DNA from: an uncultured Campylobacter sp.
GTDB lineage: Bacteria > Campylobacterota > Campylobacteria > Campylobacterales > Campylobacteraceae
Reading direction: 5' to 3'
Length of the DNA stretch: 64,000 bases
NCBI RefSeq assembly: GCF_937959485.1
Contig: NZ_CALGPY010000014.1
Coordinates: 186,001 to 250,000, forward strand
Shown: positions 16,971 to 25,839 of the stretch, piece by piece
Numbering within the stretch: position 1 is the stretch's first letter
Layout: every line of letters starts with the position of its first letter
The notes under the pieces: model-generated
What the model was told of the DNA's origin: nothing
Database searches by the model: none
The model's input: the letters and a program-made list of their open reading frames with translations, nothing else
Program-made: the position numbers and the translations under genes

Positions 16971-17685
16971 CTAAGCCTAGCAAATAGCGGTAGTGTTTGT
17001 CGTAATCGCTGATCGGGCCATTAGTAAAGTCCCAAATGACGGTCTTTATCTCGCCCACGCGTGAGTAAAATGGCAGCTGATAATAAGCCACGCTGCCGCT
17101 AGCAAACGTACGCAAAGGCTTGAAACTACCGCAGTCGGCAAATACGCCTTGTTTATCCATCGCGATAAAAATCAGTCCGGCGCTGTTTTGCGCGCAAATT
17201 TTACGAAAATCGTCGCGGCTGGGATTTGGCTTGTGGTTATAGCTAAGATAGGCGCCGCCAAGATCTGGGTGGATAAAATTTATATTAGGGAAAGCCTTGA
17301 TAACCTGCTCGTAAATTTCAGCGTTAGGCGCGACGATTATGGCGCGGTCATAGAGGAAATTTAAGATCACTTTATCGCCGCTTGAGGGTAAAATTTTAGG
17401 CAGTGGCAGCGCCTCTTGAGCTAACATATCAAAAACCTCAAATCGCACCTTTGCCTTGCCTGCGCTTTTTTGCGTCACGACGGCACGTGCGATGATGGAG
17501 CTCGCGCCGCTACCGAAATTATGCATCACCACTCCACTGCTGCCTACGGCGATCGTAGGGCTATCTGTGATCTCGCCCGAACCATCCTTTACGCTAAGTA
17601 GGGCGGTTTCGTATCGAGGCATATTAAATTCCGCCCCTATCGCCGCACTTAAAAATAGACCTAAAATAAGTAAAGCTTTTTTCAA
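16957..17685 (-). CDS. PgbA-like (plasminogen-binding N-terminal domain) exported protein
   Basis: 242 residues from TTG 17685, with AGGAG about 10 bases upstream; the TTG lies in AAATTTTGAAA. An N-terminal signal peptide (MKKALLILGLFLSAAIGA, cleavage near residue 18) sends it to the periplasm or surface. The body matches the PgbA N-terminal family of Helicobacter and Campylobacter: RYETALLSVKDGSGEI, a VGSSGVVMH segment and a C-terminal SVAYYQLPFYSRVG. The Lys-rich C-terminal tail that binds plasminogen in H. pylori PgbA is absent, so that activity should not be assumed. It is divergent from the M23 peptidase gene and co-transcribed with glcD. Confidence 0.8.
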   Translation of the reverse strand: MKKALLILGLFLSAAIGAEFNMPRYETALLSVKDGSGEITDSPTIAVGSSGVVMHNFGSGASSIIARAVVTQKSAGKAKVRFEVFDMLAQEALPLPKILPSSGDKVILNFLYDRAIIVAPNAEIYEQVIKAFPNINFIHPDLGGAYLSYNHKPNPSRDDFRKICAQNSAGLIFIAMDKQGVFADCGSFKPLRTFASGSVAYYQLPFYSRVGEIKTVIWDFTNGPISDYDKHYRYLLGLDGDE

Positions 17686-17783
17686 AATTCTGCTCCTGAA
17701 TAAAATTTCGGCTAATTATACATAAAACTTTGAAATTAGCGATAAAATTCCGCGGTATTTACGAAATATAAGCGTTTTTTCGT

Positions 17784-17789
17784 TACAAT
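17784..17789 (+). promoter_or_regulatory. Putative -10 box for the M23 peptidase gene
   Basis: TACAAT after the T-rich GCGTTTTTTCG, 34 bases before the start at 17824. It lies in the 138-base divergent region shared with the PgbA-like gene. Confidence 0.5.
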
Positions 17790-17823
17790 CCCGCCTTAAA
17801 ATAATATTTCAAAGCGGTTTTAT

Positions 17824-18993
17824 ATGACTAGAATTTTTATATTGCTTTTTCTGTGGATAGGCGTAGTTTTTGCGAACAACCCCAGCGTAGAGAAGTTTGC
17901 CTGGCCCGATGGCGTAAGTCTGCTGCAATTTATGGAAACTGCGGGCATCCCCGCATCTGTATATTACGACCTGGATAAAGAGGATCAGGAGCTTGCTGCT
18001 GAGGTGCGCGCAGGCGTGGAGTGTCAAATTTTGCGTGATCCAGCAGGTCGCGTCTCTCAGCTGCTAATCCCTGTCAGCGAGGAGCTTCAGATCCACATCT
18101 ACCGCGATAAATTCGGCACTTTTAGATTCGTTTATACTCCGATAGTTTATGAGGAAAACAGCTACTCTTTAGGAATTCAGATCGAAAGCTCGCCCTATCA
18201 AGACATCATCAAAGCTACGGGCAATGCGGCTTTAGCGAATGAGTTTATGCTTGTTTTTAAAAATGAGGTAAATTTTAAAAAGCTGCAAAAGGGCGATCGG
18301 CTTGTGATCCTATACGAGCAAAAAACGCGCCTTGGCAAGCCTTTTGGCGGAGTAAATATCACCGCAGGAATGATCGAGGAAAATAAAAAGCCCAAATCGC
18401 TATATTTTTTCGATGATAAATACTACGACCGAAGCGGTAAAAAGGTCGAATCTTTTCTGCTAATTACGCCGCTTGTTTATACCAGAATTTCATCTTATTT
18501 TACTCCTAAAAGATTTCATCCGATTTTAAAGCGATATCGCGCGCATCTGGGTGTGGATTATGCAGCCCCCAAAGGCACTAGAGTAAATGCCGCAGGGGCG
18601 GGCAAGATTAGCTTTGTAGGGCGTAAAAACGGCTACGGCAACACCGTAGAGATCAACCACGGCGGCGGCATTAGCACGCTTTATGCGCATCTTAGCGGCT
18701 TTGCTAGCGGTACAAAAGCAGGCGTTAGTGTCAAGCAAGGTCAGTTAATCGCCTACGTGGGCTCGACTGGGCTTAGTTCTGGACCGCATCTGCACTTCGG
18801 ACTTTATAAAAATAAGCAGGCGATAGATCCGCTTAAGGTAGTCAAGATTGAAAAAACTAACGTTATAAGCGCTGAGGAGCTTAAATTTAAAGCTCTCGTC
18901 AAAGATATGGACACTAGAATGGCTGCAGCTAAAGACGGCTCAAAAAACCCTGCTAAATTTGAAAACTACGAGTCGCTTATCACGATAAATTAA
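17824..18993 (+). CDS. M23 family peptidoglycan endopeptidase (Csd3-like)
   Basis: 389 residues with a signal peptide (residues 1-17). The N-terminal half is an inhibitory or LysM-like region as in Helicobacter Csd3/HdpA (about 400 residues). The M23 domain spans about 225-345 with all zinc ligands visible: H and D in AHLGVDYAAPKGT near 240, and HLHFG near 322. It also has GYGNTVEINHGGGISTLYAHL. It should cut peptide cross-links or stem peptides in the cell wall and influence cell shape. It lies just before mgtE (8-base gap). The same arrangement downstream of the PgbA-like/glcD pair is known from C. jejuni. Confidence 0.9.
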   Translation: MTRIFILLFLWIGVVFANNPSVEKFAWPDGVSLLQFMETAGIPASVYYDLDKEDQELAAEVRAGVECQILRDPAGRVSQLLIPVSEELQIHIYRDKFGTFRFVYTPIVYEENSYSLGIQIESSPYQDIIKATGNAALANEFMLVFKNEVNFKKLQKGDRLVILYEQKTRLGKPFGGVNITAGMIEENKKPKSLYFFDDKYYDRSGKKVESFLLITPLVYTRISSYFTPKRFHPILKRYRAHLGVDYAAPKGTRVNAAGAGKISFVGRKNGYGNTVEINHGGGISTLYAHLSGFASGTKAGVSVKQGQLIAYVGSTGLSSGPHLHFGLYKNKQAIDPLKVVKIEKTNVISAEELKFKALVKDMDTRMAAAKDGSKNPAKFENYESLITIN

Positions 18994-19001
18994 GGCTGAA
19001 A

Positions 19002-20381
19002 ATGGAAAATAAAGAGCAGCTGGACGACGTCGAGGAAGCCAAAGCGCTTCTTGATGCGCATCTAGGCGATACGCTTGAGCATGAGCTGAGTGCCGCCGAT
19101 CTTACGGAGCATTTAAAAACTCTAAAAAAGCATGACGAAGAAAAATACGTAGAATTCTTAAAAAAGCTAGATCCTGAGGATCTTGCCGATGCTGCGCTTG
19201 AGATGCCCGAGCATATGCTCGAAGACGTCATCGAAACTCTGCCTCACGAAAAGATCGTAAAAGCGATTGAGGAGCTCGAAAGCGACGATCAGGCAGAGCT
19301 TTTGCAAAACATCGGCGAAATCGACGAGGACAAGGCCGAGCAGATTTTCTATGGGCTTGACGAGGACGATCGCCACGACATTCTTACTATCTCCAAATAT
19401 AGCGAAGATGAGGCGGGCGCGTATATGCAGACCGAGGTCTTTAGCGCGAGGCAAGATCAGACCCTGGGGCAGGCGGTTGAGATGCTGCGCGTTATGCGCG
19501 AAAAGGACGAGATCGAGAACGTCTTTCAGCTCTTTGTGCTCGATAAAAAGGGACATCTGCTTACTACCTTTTCGACGTCCGATCTGATTTTATACGATTT
19601 TTCACTCACGTTGGAGCAAATTTCACAAAAATTCGGCGCCGAAAATAAAATCCACTTCGCCACCGATACCGATAAGATCGACGACGTGATCAAGGATTTT
19701 GAAGAATTTGACCTTAACGTCATCCCTGTTGTCGATGCTAACGGCATACTCATCGGGCGTATCACCGCCGACGATATCCACGATCTCATCCAAGAGCGCG
19801 CCACCGAGCAAATTTACAACCTCGCGGGCGTCGATGACGAAGCGGAGGATGATGAGACGACGATCTTTAAGGCGGGTCGCGCGCGCGCCTTGTGGCTAGC
19901 GGTAAATTTATGCACGGCGATCGTAAGCTCCACGATCATCGGACTTTTTGACGCCACTATCGAAAAGCTGGTCGCACTCGCCGTGCTTATGCCAATAGTC
20001 GCCTCCATGGGCGGTAACACCGGCACGCAGGCGCTTACGGTAACCGTGCGCCGCCTAGCCCTGGGCGAGATAGCATTTAAAGACAAAAAGCAGGTTCTCT
20101 TTCGCGAGATCACGATCGCTTTCATAAACGGCCTCATTTTTGCCACGCTGATGGGGTTTGTGGCGTATTTTTGGTTCGGCATTAAGCTTTTGGGGTTGGT
20201 AATTGCGATGTCGATGGTTCTAAATTTAACTCTTGCGGGGCTTTTTGGCGCCGTTATTCCGATCACGCTTAAAAAATTAAATATCGACCCCGCCGTCGGC
20301 AGCTCCGTACTGCTTACCACAGTAACGGATATCGTGGGATTTTTCAGCTTTTTAGGACTTGCGACATGGATACTACTATAA
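19002..20381 (+). CDS. mgtE: Magnesium transporter MgtE
   Basis: 459 residues, usual length. The layout is an N-terminal acidic superhelical domain (residues 1-130), a CBS pair (about 140-265, with AGAYMQTE and GRITADD), and five membrane helices in the C-terminal 180 residues. The pore signature MGGNTGTQALTVTVRRLALGE is near residue 335. Magnesium-gated channel in the inner membrane. It follows the M23 gene by 8 bases and overlaps the Nudix gene by 16, forming a small operon. Confidence 0.93.
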   Translation: MENKEQLDDVEEAKALLDAHLGDTLEHELSAADLTEHLKTLKKHDEEKYVEFLKKLDPEDLADAALEMPEHMLEDVIETLPHEKIVKAIEELESDDQAELLQNIGEIDEDKAEQIFYGLDEDDRHDILTISKYSEDEAGAYMQTEVFSARQDQTLGQAVEMLRVMREKDEIENVFQLFVLDKKGHLLTTFSTSDLILYDFSLTLEQISQKFGAENKIHFATDTDKIDDVIKDFEEFDLNVIPVVDANGILIGRITADDIHDLIQERATEQIYNLAGVDDEAEDDETTIFKAGRARALWLAVNLCTAIVSSTIIGLFDATIEKLVALAVLMPIVASMGGNTGTQALTVTVRRLALGEIAFKDKKQVLFREITIAFINGLIFATLMGFVAYFWFGIKLLGLVIAMSMVLNLTLAGLFGAVIPITLKKLNIDPAVGSSVLLTTVTDIVGFFSFLGLATWILL

Positions 20382-20953
20382 AAAATTTTAAAATTTCCGA
20401 GCTTAAAAGCTCTAATTTCGTTAAACCCTTTCGCTTAAATTTCGAAATGGACGGCGTAGCGCGCGCGTGGGACTGCGTCAAGGTGCACGATAGCGTCTCG
20501 ATTTTGCTCTACCATACGCAGCGCGACGCGCTCTTGCTCGTCAAGCAGTTTCGCCCCAGCGTATGGTTTTATCAAGAGGAAGGCTTAATCAACTCGCCCG
20601 AAAAGGGCTACACCTATGAGCTTTGCGCTGGCATTTTAGACAAGGGCATCAGCGAGGAGCAAACGGCGATCGAAGAGGTGCTCGAAGAAACGGGCTACAC
20701 CGTGAAAGATCTGAAATTTATTACGAGCTACTACAGCGCCCTGGGCTTTGCGGCGAACCGTCAAATTTTATACTTCGCGTGCATCGACGAATCGATGAAG
20801 CTAGGTCGCGGCGGCGGCGTGGACGGCGAGAAGATCGAGCTTTTTTACCTGCCTGCGGCCAAAGCGCGAGAGTTTATGTTTGACGAAAAGATCGTGCGCG
20901 CGCCGGGGCTGATCTTGGCATTTCAATGGTTTTTGAGCGAGTTTAAAGCTTAG
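20366..20953 (+). CDS. Nudix hydrolase (ADP-ribose/UDP-sugar pyrophosphatase type)
   Basis: 195 residues. ATG 20366 overlaps the end of mgtE by 16 bases. The Nudix box is at about residues 90-112: GILDKGISEEQTAIEEVLEETGY. The catalytic EExG part is intact, but the first Glu of the consensus is Ile and the Arg of REUxEE is Glu. This looks like the variant box of the NUDT14/UGPPase branch, which also has the SVSILLYHTQRDALLLVKQFRP stretch seen near residue 35. The substrate is inferred from that branch only. Soluble. Confidence 0.82.
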   Translation: MDTTIKNFKISELKSSNFVKPFRLNFEMDGVARAWDCVKVHDSVSILLYHTQRDALLLVKQFRPSVWFYQEEGLINSPEKGYTYELCAGILDKGISEEQTAIEEVLEETGYTVKDLKFITSYYSALGFAANRQILYFACIDESMKLGRGGGVDGEKIELFYLPAAKAREFMFDEKIVRAPGLILAFQWFLSEFKA

Positions 20954-21015
20954 CGGCGAGGCGCTTTTTGCGTCTTGCGCGTTTTGTGCCTCGGTTTTAA
21001 ATTTAAAGGACGGCG

Positions 21016-22062
21016 ATGAGGGTTTTACTTAGACTGTGCGTTACCGCGGCGTGCCTTTATGTAGCGATCGCGGCGGGACTTTATATCTTTCAGGAGCGGC
21101 TGATATTTTTGGGCGAGCCGTTAGATAAAAACTTCAAATTTAGCTTTGAAAATTCCGAATTTGCAGGACTTGTGAATGCGCCAGAGAACGGCGAGCATTT
21201 AGAGGCATCGATGTTCGCTATGAAAAATAGCGCCTCTACAAGCAGCGTCGCTGACGAAAACGCTTCGGCGATTGGCGGCGTAAAGGAAAACGGCGCCGCT
21301 GCGGGCGAGATCAAAAACAAAAGCGCTCAAACTAGCGGCGAGCGCGTCGGCGAAAATGCCGCAGGAAACGGCGATGCGGGCAATAACGCAAACGCCGCTG
21401 CGATAAAATTTCAAGAGATCAATATCCCATTTGAGGGCGGGGCGATAAACGGGCTGAAATTTAGCGCGGCAGAGCCTAAAGGCGCGATTTTGTTCTTTCA
21501 CGGCAACTTTGGCGACGTGAGCGGCTGGGGCGCATACGGCGCGGATTTTGCGGCTTTGGGATACGATTTTTATATTTTCGATTACCCGGGCTACGGCAAA
21601 TCGGACGGCAAAATTTCATCGCAGCAGCAGCTTTTTGCGAGCGCCGATGCGATGAGCCGCTACGTTTTGGCGCAGCATTCGCCCAAGAGGCTCGCGATGA
21701 TCGGCTACTCGATCGGAAGCGGCATCGCGGCACAGCAGGCTGCGAAGTGGGACGCGGCGCGGCTGATTTTGCTCGCGCCCTATTTTAGCTTCGAGCGGCT
21801 CGCGCACGAAAAAATCCCCTTCGTGCCGAAATTTTTGATCCGCTATAAGATTCCGACCGCGGAATTTTTGCAAGCGGCACGCAGGACGCAGATCACGCTC
21901 ATCCACGGCGCCGCCGACGAGCTGATACCGGTGCATCACTCGTATGATCTTACGGGATCTCTTAAGGCGGGCGATCTATTTTATGAAATAGCCGCCGCGC
22001 CGCATAATGGACTGCTGGCAATACCCGGCATTTGGGAAATTTTAAAAGAGCGGCTGCGCTAA
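21016..22062 (+). CDS. Alpha/beta hydrolase (BEM46/YqkD type) with a low-complexity insertion
   Basis: 348 residues from ATG 21016 with AAAGGA upstream. An N-terminal membrane anchor (residues 4-25) is followed by QERLIFLGEPL. The hydrolase core has FFHGNFGDVSGW near residue 158, DYPGYGKSDG near 190, the nucleophile motif GYSIGSG near 228, the Asp in HGAADELIP near 298 and the His in PHNG near 331. Residues 66-128 are a Ser/Ala/Asn/Gly-rich stretch with no counterpart in the family (usual length 260-290). It separates the anchor from the catalytic domain. The substrate is unknown. Confidence 0.87.
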   Translation: MRVLLRLCVTAACLYVAIAAGLYIFQERLIFLGEPLDKNFKFSFENSEFAGLVNAPENGEHLEASMFAMKNSASTSSVADENASAIGGVKENGAAAGEIKNKSAQTSGERVGENAAGNGDAGNNANAAAIKFQEINIPFEGGAINGLKFSAAEPKGAILFFHGNFGDVSGWGAYGADFAALGYDFYIFDYPGYGKSDGKISSQQQLFASADAMSRYVLAQHSPKRLAMIGYSIGSGIAAQQAAKWDAARLILLAPYFSFERLAHEKIPFVPKFLIRYKIPTAEFLQAARRTQITLIHGAADELIPVHHSYDLTGSLKAGDLFYEIAAAPHNGLLAIPGIWEILKERLR

Positions 22063-22641
22063 TTTAGCGGGGTTCGGCGTAAAATTCTATGCAGAATTCG
22101 ACCGCTAAATTTTAAAATTTTACGTAGAATTCCGCGCGGGTTAGGTCGTCGTAAAATTTCATAAAATTTTATAGCGGCACAACACGGCGCCAAAAACGAG
22201 GCGTAATTTCAAATCAAAATTTATGTGCCGTTGGCATAAGTATAGAGCCGACTTTGTAGCGTTAAATTCTTTCTAGCGCGCAGATGCTGAAAATTTCAAA
22301 CTAAAATTTTTGCTAGGCCGCGACGCTGTAGTTTAACTGCGATAAAATTCTATGAAATTTTATCTCCGCAGCCGTTTATAAATTTCAAGTCTAAATTTTA
22401 TATTTGCGCCCTGACGGCGCCGTATTTTATCCGCGTAGAATTCTGCCGCATAAAATTTTACCTAGCGAAATTCTGTCTCGCAAAATTCTATCTCGTAAAA
22501 TTTTAATTCGCCGCGCTCAAATTTTATCCGCCGAGTCAAAATTTCTCCCGCCGCTCCTAAATTTTACCAGCTACGCTTTACCCAAATTTATATTTAGTTG
22601 TTGTAAAATGCGTTTTTAAAAGGATTTTAGCGGTTTATGAT
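22063..22641. other. Intergenic stretch packed with RAATTY words
   Basis: No gene. A 71-residue frame at 22404-22619 reads the array as repeated KIL/EIL and is not a protein. The left part (22063-22170) has several GAATTC/AAATTTT words that could fold into hairpins downstream of the hydrolase gene. Confidence 0.6.
22439..22503. repeat. Exact 15-bp-period RAATTY array, intergenic
   Basis: AATT cores at 22439, 22454, 22469, 22484 and 22499: five cores, four spacings of exactly 15 bp. Cores read GAATTC, AAATTT, AAATTC, AAATTC, AAATTT. The unit resembles AAAATTCTATCTCGT. Further cores follow at 22520, 22540 and 22560 (about 20 bp apart). Confidence 0.95.
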
Positions 22642-23259
22642 ATGAGTATTTTAGAGCTTACGGAGTGCGTAGGCATCGCTTCGGCGGCGCTTAGCGGATT
22701 TTTATTCGGCGTTAAGAAGGGCTGCGATTGGCTTGGGATCTTTATCGCGGCGTTTTTGACGGCGCTTGGCGGCGGGATCATGCGCGACACCTTGGTAAGT
22801 CGCGAGATCTACTCATTCACGCACTACGTGCCCGTAACCATCGTGCTTGCGGTAAGCGTCGTAGCTATTTTTGCCAAACTTTACGAGAATCGCGATTTGG
22901 AGGGTAAATTTTTATTTATTCTAACCGATGCGATCGACGTCGTAAGCTTTTCGATAGTCGGGGCGATGGTTGCGCTAAGCTACAATCATAACGTTTTCGG
23001 CGTGGTGCTGATCGCGTTTTGCAACGGCGTGGGCGGCGGCATCTTGCGCGATGTCCTGCTGAACGAAGTGCCGTGGTTTTTGCGCACCGGGCTTTACGGT
23101 ACGATAAGTATGGGCGTAGGTTTGATATATTTCGTGCTTGATGGGTTGGGGCTTAGCGGCGCCTTTTCGGTGATTATTTTGCTGGTTTTGGGGGTTGCGT
23201 TTCGCATGGTGGCTTATTACAAATCTTGGCATCTGCCTAAAGTGGAGTACAAACAATGA
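22642..23259 (+). CDS. TRIC cation channel family protein (UPF0126, YadS-like)
   Basis: 205 residues from ATG 22642, about seven membrane helices. The two internal repeats of this family are visible: FLTALGGGIMRDTL near residue 45 and CNGVGGGILRDVLLNEVPW near 130, both with the GGGxxRD signature. Family members are trimeric monovalent cation channels in structural work; the physiological role in bacteria is unclear. It overlaps argD by 4 bases (ATGA), which starts a run of tightly coupled genes up to 28077. Confidence 0.88.
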   Translation: MSILELTECVGIASAALSGFLFGVKKGCDWLGIFIAAFLTALGGGIMRDTLVSREIYSFTHYVPVTIVLAVSVVAIFAKLYENRDLEGKFLFILTDAIDVVSFSIVGAMVALSYNHNVFGVVLIAFCNGVGGGILRDVLLNEVPWFLRTGLYGTISMGVGLIYFVLDGLGLSGAFSVIILLVLGVAFRMVAYYKSWHLPKVEYKQ

Positions 23260-24425
23260 ACTATTTGATGGATAATTTCGCGCGCGTAAACGTAGCGCTA
23301 GTAAGAGGCGAGGGCTCGATAGTCTATGATGAAGCGGGCAAGGACTACGTGGATTTTGGCGCGGGTATCGGCGTAAACTGCCTGGGGCACGCAAATGAAA
23401 TCGTCTTAGAAGCGATCGGCACGCAAGCTGCGCAGATCATCCACGGCTCGAATATCTATAGAATTCTGCCTCAAGAAGCCCTGGCTCAAAAGATTAGCGA
23501 GCTTTTGGGGTATCGCAGTTACGCCGTGTTTTGTAACTCCGGCGCGGAGGCGAATGAGGCGGCAATCAAAATGGCGCGCAAATACGGCACCGTAAATTTC
23601 CCTAATAAAAAATTTGAAATTCTAACTCTGCGAAATTCCTTCCACGGCCGCACACTAGCGACGCTACAAGCTACCGGGCAGGAGAAATTTCATCCGGAAA
23701 TTTTTGCGCCTTATATGCCCGGGTTTAAATTTTTCGACGATATCGAGAATATCATCGCGCATATCGATGAAAACAGCGTCGCCGTGATGATCGAGCTAGT
23801 CCAGGGCGAGGGAGGTATCAAGCCTCTGGATAAGGCGAGCGTGCAAAGGCTGGCGGCGGTTTTGAAAGAGAAAAAGCTGCTTTTGATCACCGACGAGGTG
23901 CAGTGCGGCGTATATCGCACGGGCGAGTTTGCGACGTCGCAAATTTACGGCATCCGCCCCGACATCATCACCTTTGCCAAAGGTCTTGCGGGCGGCGTGC
24001 CGATCGGCGCGTGCGTGGCGCAGCAAAACATTTTCGCTCCGGGCGAGCACGGCAGCACCTTCGGCGGTAACTTTTTGGCGACCTCTACGGCGCTTGTGGT
24101 GCTTTCGCAGCTTCAGTTTTTAAAAGCGAGCGGTAAGCTTGATAAGACTATAAAAAGATTTATCAAAAAACTGGATGCCGTTGCCGTAGACTATCCTAGC
24201 CTGATCGAAAAGCGCGTGGGGCTCGGTTTGATGCAAGGCCTCGTGCTGCGCGATGAAAAAAATCTGGGCGAGATTTTTAACAAAGCCCTGCAAAACGGAC
24301 TTTTGATCCTAAAATCCGGCAAGCGCACCCTTAGATTTTTGCCTGCGCTAAATATCAAAAAACCGGAGATCAAAGAGGGTTTTGCGCGCCTACGCAAGAG
24401 CCTGGACGAGATAGTGCGGGCGTGA
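23256..24425 (+). CDS. argD: Acetylornithine aminotransferase
   Basis: 389 residues, normal length. PLP-dependent class III aminotransferase of arginine synthesis; it may also serve lysine synthesis as succinyl-DAP aminotransferase. It shows FCNSGAEANEAAIKMARK near residue 92, FHGRTLATL near 130, the Asp of LITDEVQCG near 210 and the PLP lysine in TFAKGLAGGVPIGA near 240. ATG 23256 overlaps the TRIC gene by 4 bases and the stop overlaps the next start, so it is inside an operon. Other arg genes are not in the window. Confidence 0.95.
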   Translation: MNYLMDNFARVNVALVRGEGSIVYDEAGKDYVDFGAGIGVNCLGHANEIVLEAIGTQAAQIIHGSNIYRILPQEALAQKISELLGYRSYAVFCNSGAEANEAAIKMARKYGTVNFPNKKFEILTLRNSFHGRTLATLQATGQEKFHPEIFAPYMPGFKFFDDIENIIAHIDENSVAVMIELVQGEGGIKPLDKASVQRLAAVLKEKKLLLITDEVQCGVYRTGEFATSQIYGIRPDIITFAKGLAGGVPIGACVAQQNIFAPGEHGSTFGGNFLATSTALVVLSQLQFLKASGKLDKTIKRFIKKLDAVAVDYPSLIEKRVGLGLMQGLVLRDEKNLGEIFNKALQNGLLILKSGKRTLRFLPALNIKKPEIKEGFARLRKSLDEIVRA

Positions 24426-25513
24426 AATTTAGCGATTTTTTCGAGGGCTGGCTAAACGAGAGCTACTACGCAAATGCCGCCAAAATCGGCAAGAGCGGCG
24501 ATTTTTACACCGCCGTAAGCGTAGGAAGCTTTTTTGGGATCTGCATCGCGCGCGAAATTTTGCGCCTAAGCGAAGATTTTTGCGCGGCGCAAGAGTTAAG
24601 CTTAGACGCTGCGCCGAGCCCAAATAGGTCGCGGCAAAACCTTGCGGAGAGCGAGCTAAATTTAGACGCTGCGCCTGTAAGAAATTCGCACGATAGCGCC
24701 AAAATCGCTATCGTAGAGATCGGCTCGCACGACGGACGGCTGCTTTGCGATATAGCGCAAGCTATCTTTACGCTGGGCGGCGTGGCGGCGCTTGATAAAT
24801 TTAGCTTTGCGATCATCGAGCCGCACGAGCGCCTGCGCGAGCTGCAGCGGGCGAGTTTTGCGGAGAGCTTCGGCGACGAGATCGCGCTAAAACATTTCAC
24901 AAGCGCGCATGAGGCGAAATTTAAAGATGCGATCTTTGTGGCGAACGAGCTTTTCGACGCCTTTAAATGCGAGGCGGTGGACGGCGAAAATATGCTTTTT
25001 ATAGAGAGCGGCACGGCAAAATTTGCCCCCATAAAAGAAGGTGAAATTTTGACCATCACGCGCAGATTCGGCATATCGCGCGGCGAAATCCCGGTCGGAT
25101 ATTTTCGCTTTGCGCGCGAAATTTGCGCCAGTGCGCAGCGGTTTTATTTCATAGCCTTCGATTACGGACAGATGGGCGCTAGCGGCGATTTTAGCCTGCG
25201 GATCTACCGAAACCACGAGGTTTTTAGCTTCTTTAAGGCGCAAAGTTTAAGCGATTTTTACGGCAAGAGCGATCTTACCTACGACGTAAATTTTGAAATT
25301 TTGCGTGCTGCGTTTGAGGACGTGGGTGCTGCGACGACGGATTTTAAAAGACAGATCGCGGCTCTCATAGACTTCGGCGCGGTCCAGCTTTTAGAGCTTT
25401 TTATGCAAAAAAGCGGCGAGAAGGGCTATCATAACGCGCTTTTGCAGTTCAATCACCTGCGCGCTGAGTTTGGCGAAAAATTTAAGATGATAAAATTTAA
25501 AAAGGGGCTTTGA
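24422..25513 (+). CDS. MidA/NDUFAF7-like SAM-dependent methyltransferase
   Basis: 363 residues from GTG 24422, overlapping argD by 4 bases. It has the DUF185 family blocks: SGDFYTAVSVGSFFGICIA near residue 24, SAM-binding IVEIGSHDGRLLCDIA near 97, and NELFDAFKCEAV near 178. Eukaryotic members methylate an arginine of a complex I subunit; bacterial substrates are unknown. Residues 54-93 hold an extra stretch with a duplicated LxLDAAP separated by 20 residues, which fits the insertion pattern in this genome. The stop shares one base with the next start. Confidence 0.82.
   Translation: MKFSDFFEGWLNESYYANAAKIGKSGDFYTAVSVGSFFGICIAREILRLSEDFCAAQELSLDAAPSPNRSRQNLAESELNLDAAPVRNSHDSAKIAIVEIGSHDGRLLCDIAQAIFTLGGVAALDKFSFAIIEPHERLRELQRASFAESFGDEIALKHFTSAHEAKFKDAIFVANELFDAFKCEAVDGENMLFIESGTAKFAPIKEGEILTITRRFGISRGEIPVGYFRFAREICASAQRFYFIAFDYGQMGASGDFSLRIYRNHEVFSFFKAQSLSDFYGKSDLTYDVNFEILRAAFEDVGAATTDFKRQIAALIDFGAVQLLELFMQKSGEKGYHNALLQFNHLRAEFGEKFKMIKFKKGL
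24601..24675. repeat. 60-bp direct repeat within the MidA-like gene
   Basis: TTAGACGCTGCGCC occurs at 24602 and again at 24662, exactly 60 bp apart, each preceded by GAG(T/C)TAA. It encodes LSLDAAP and LNLDAAP. The second copy has gained an AAATTT core where the first reads AAGCTT. Confidence 0.8.
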
Positions 25514-25839
25514 TGAGAGCTTTTATCGATTGCGACTGCGAAATTTTGCAAAAGACGCTGGAGTTGTTTTTAAAAGATCATGCCGCAAGTGCGCAGGATT
25601 GCGACTTTGTGATAAGCGATAAGCCGCAAAGCTCGGCAAAACCGCTATTTTTGATTGGCGAGGACGGAGATTTGGTGCTGCCGTTTTCAAAGAATACTCT
25701 GCTATCCAGGCTGGCGGATTTTCAAGGCGAGCTAAAGCGGGATCTGAGCGAATACGACGCGGCGGAAGCCGAAATTTGCGCGCTGTTTGATGAGTTCAAG
25801 GCAAAAATCATCGAAATTTTAAGAAGGCAAAATGGCTAA
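25513..25839 (+). CDS. Small hypothetical protein in the argD-rsmD cluster
   Basis: 108 residues from ATG 25513, which overlaps the stop of the previous gene by one base; TTG 25510 is possible. It has no signal peptide or membrane helix. The N-terminal 70 residues look like a small alpha/beta domain (MRAFIDCDCEILQKTLELFL, then DFVISDKP, then LFLIGEDGDLVLPFS), somewhat like a degenerate receiver fold. The C-terminus is helical and charged. It overlaps rsmD by 8 bases. I do not know the family. Confidence 0.75.
   Translation: MRAFIDCDCEILQKTLELFLKDHAASAQDCDFVISDKPQSSAKPLFLIGEDGDLVLPFSKNTLLSRLADFQGELKRDLSEYDAAEAEICALFDEFKAKIIEILRRQNG

Noticed and set aside
22404..22619. 71-codon frame before the TRIC gene
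   Set aside because: It is a translation of the 15-bp array (repeated KIL/EIL) and has no domain.
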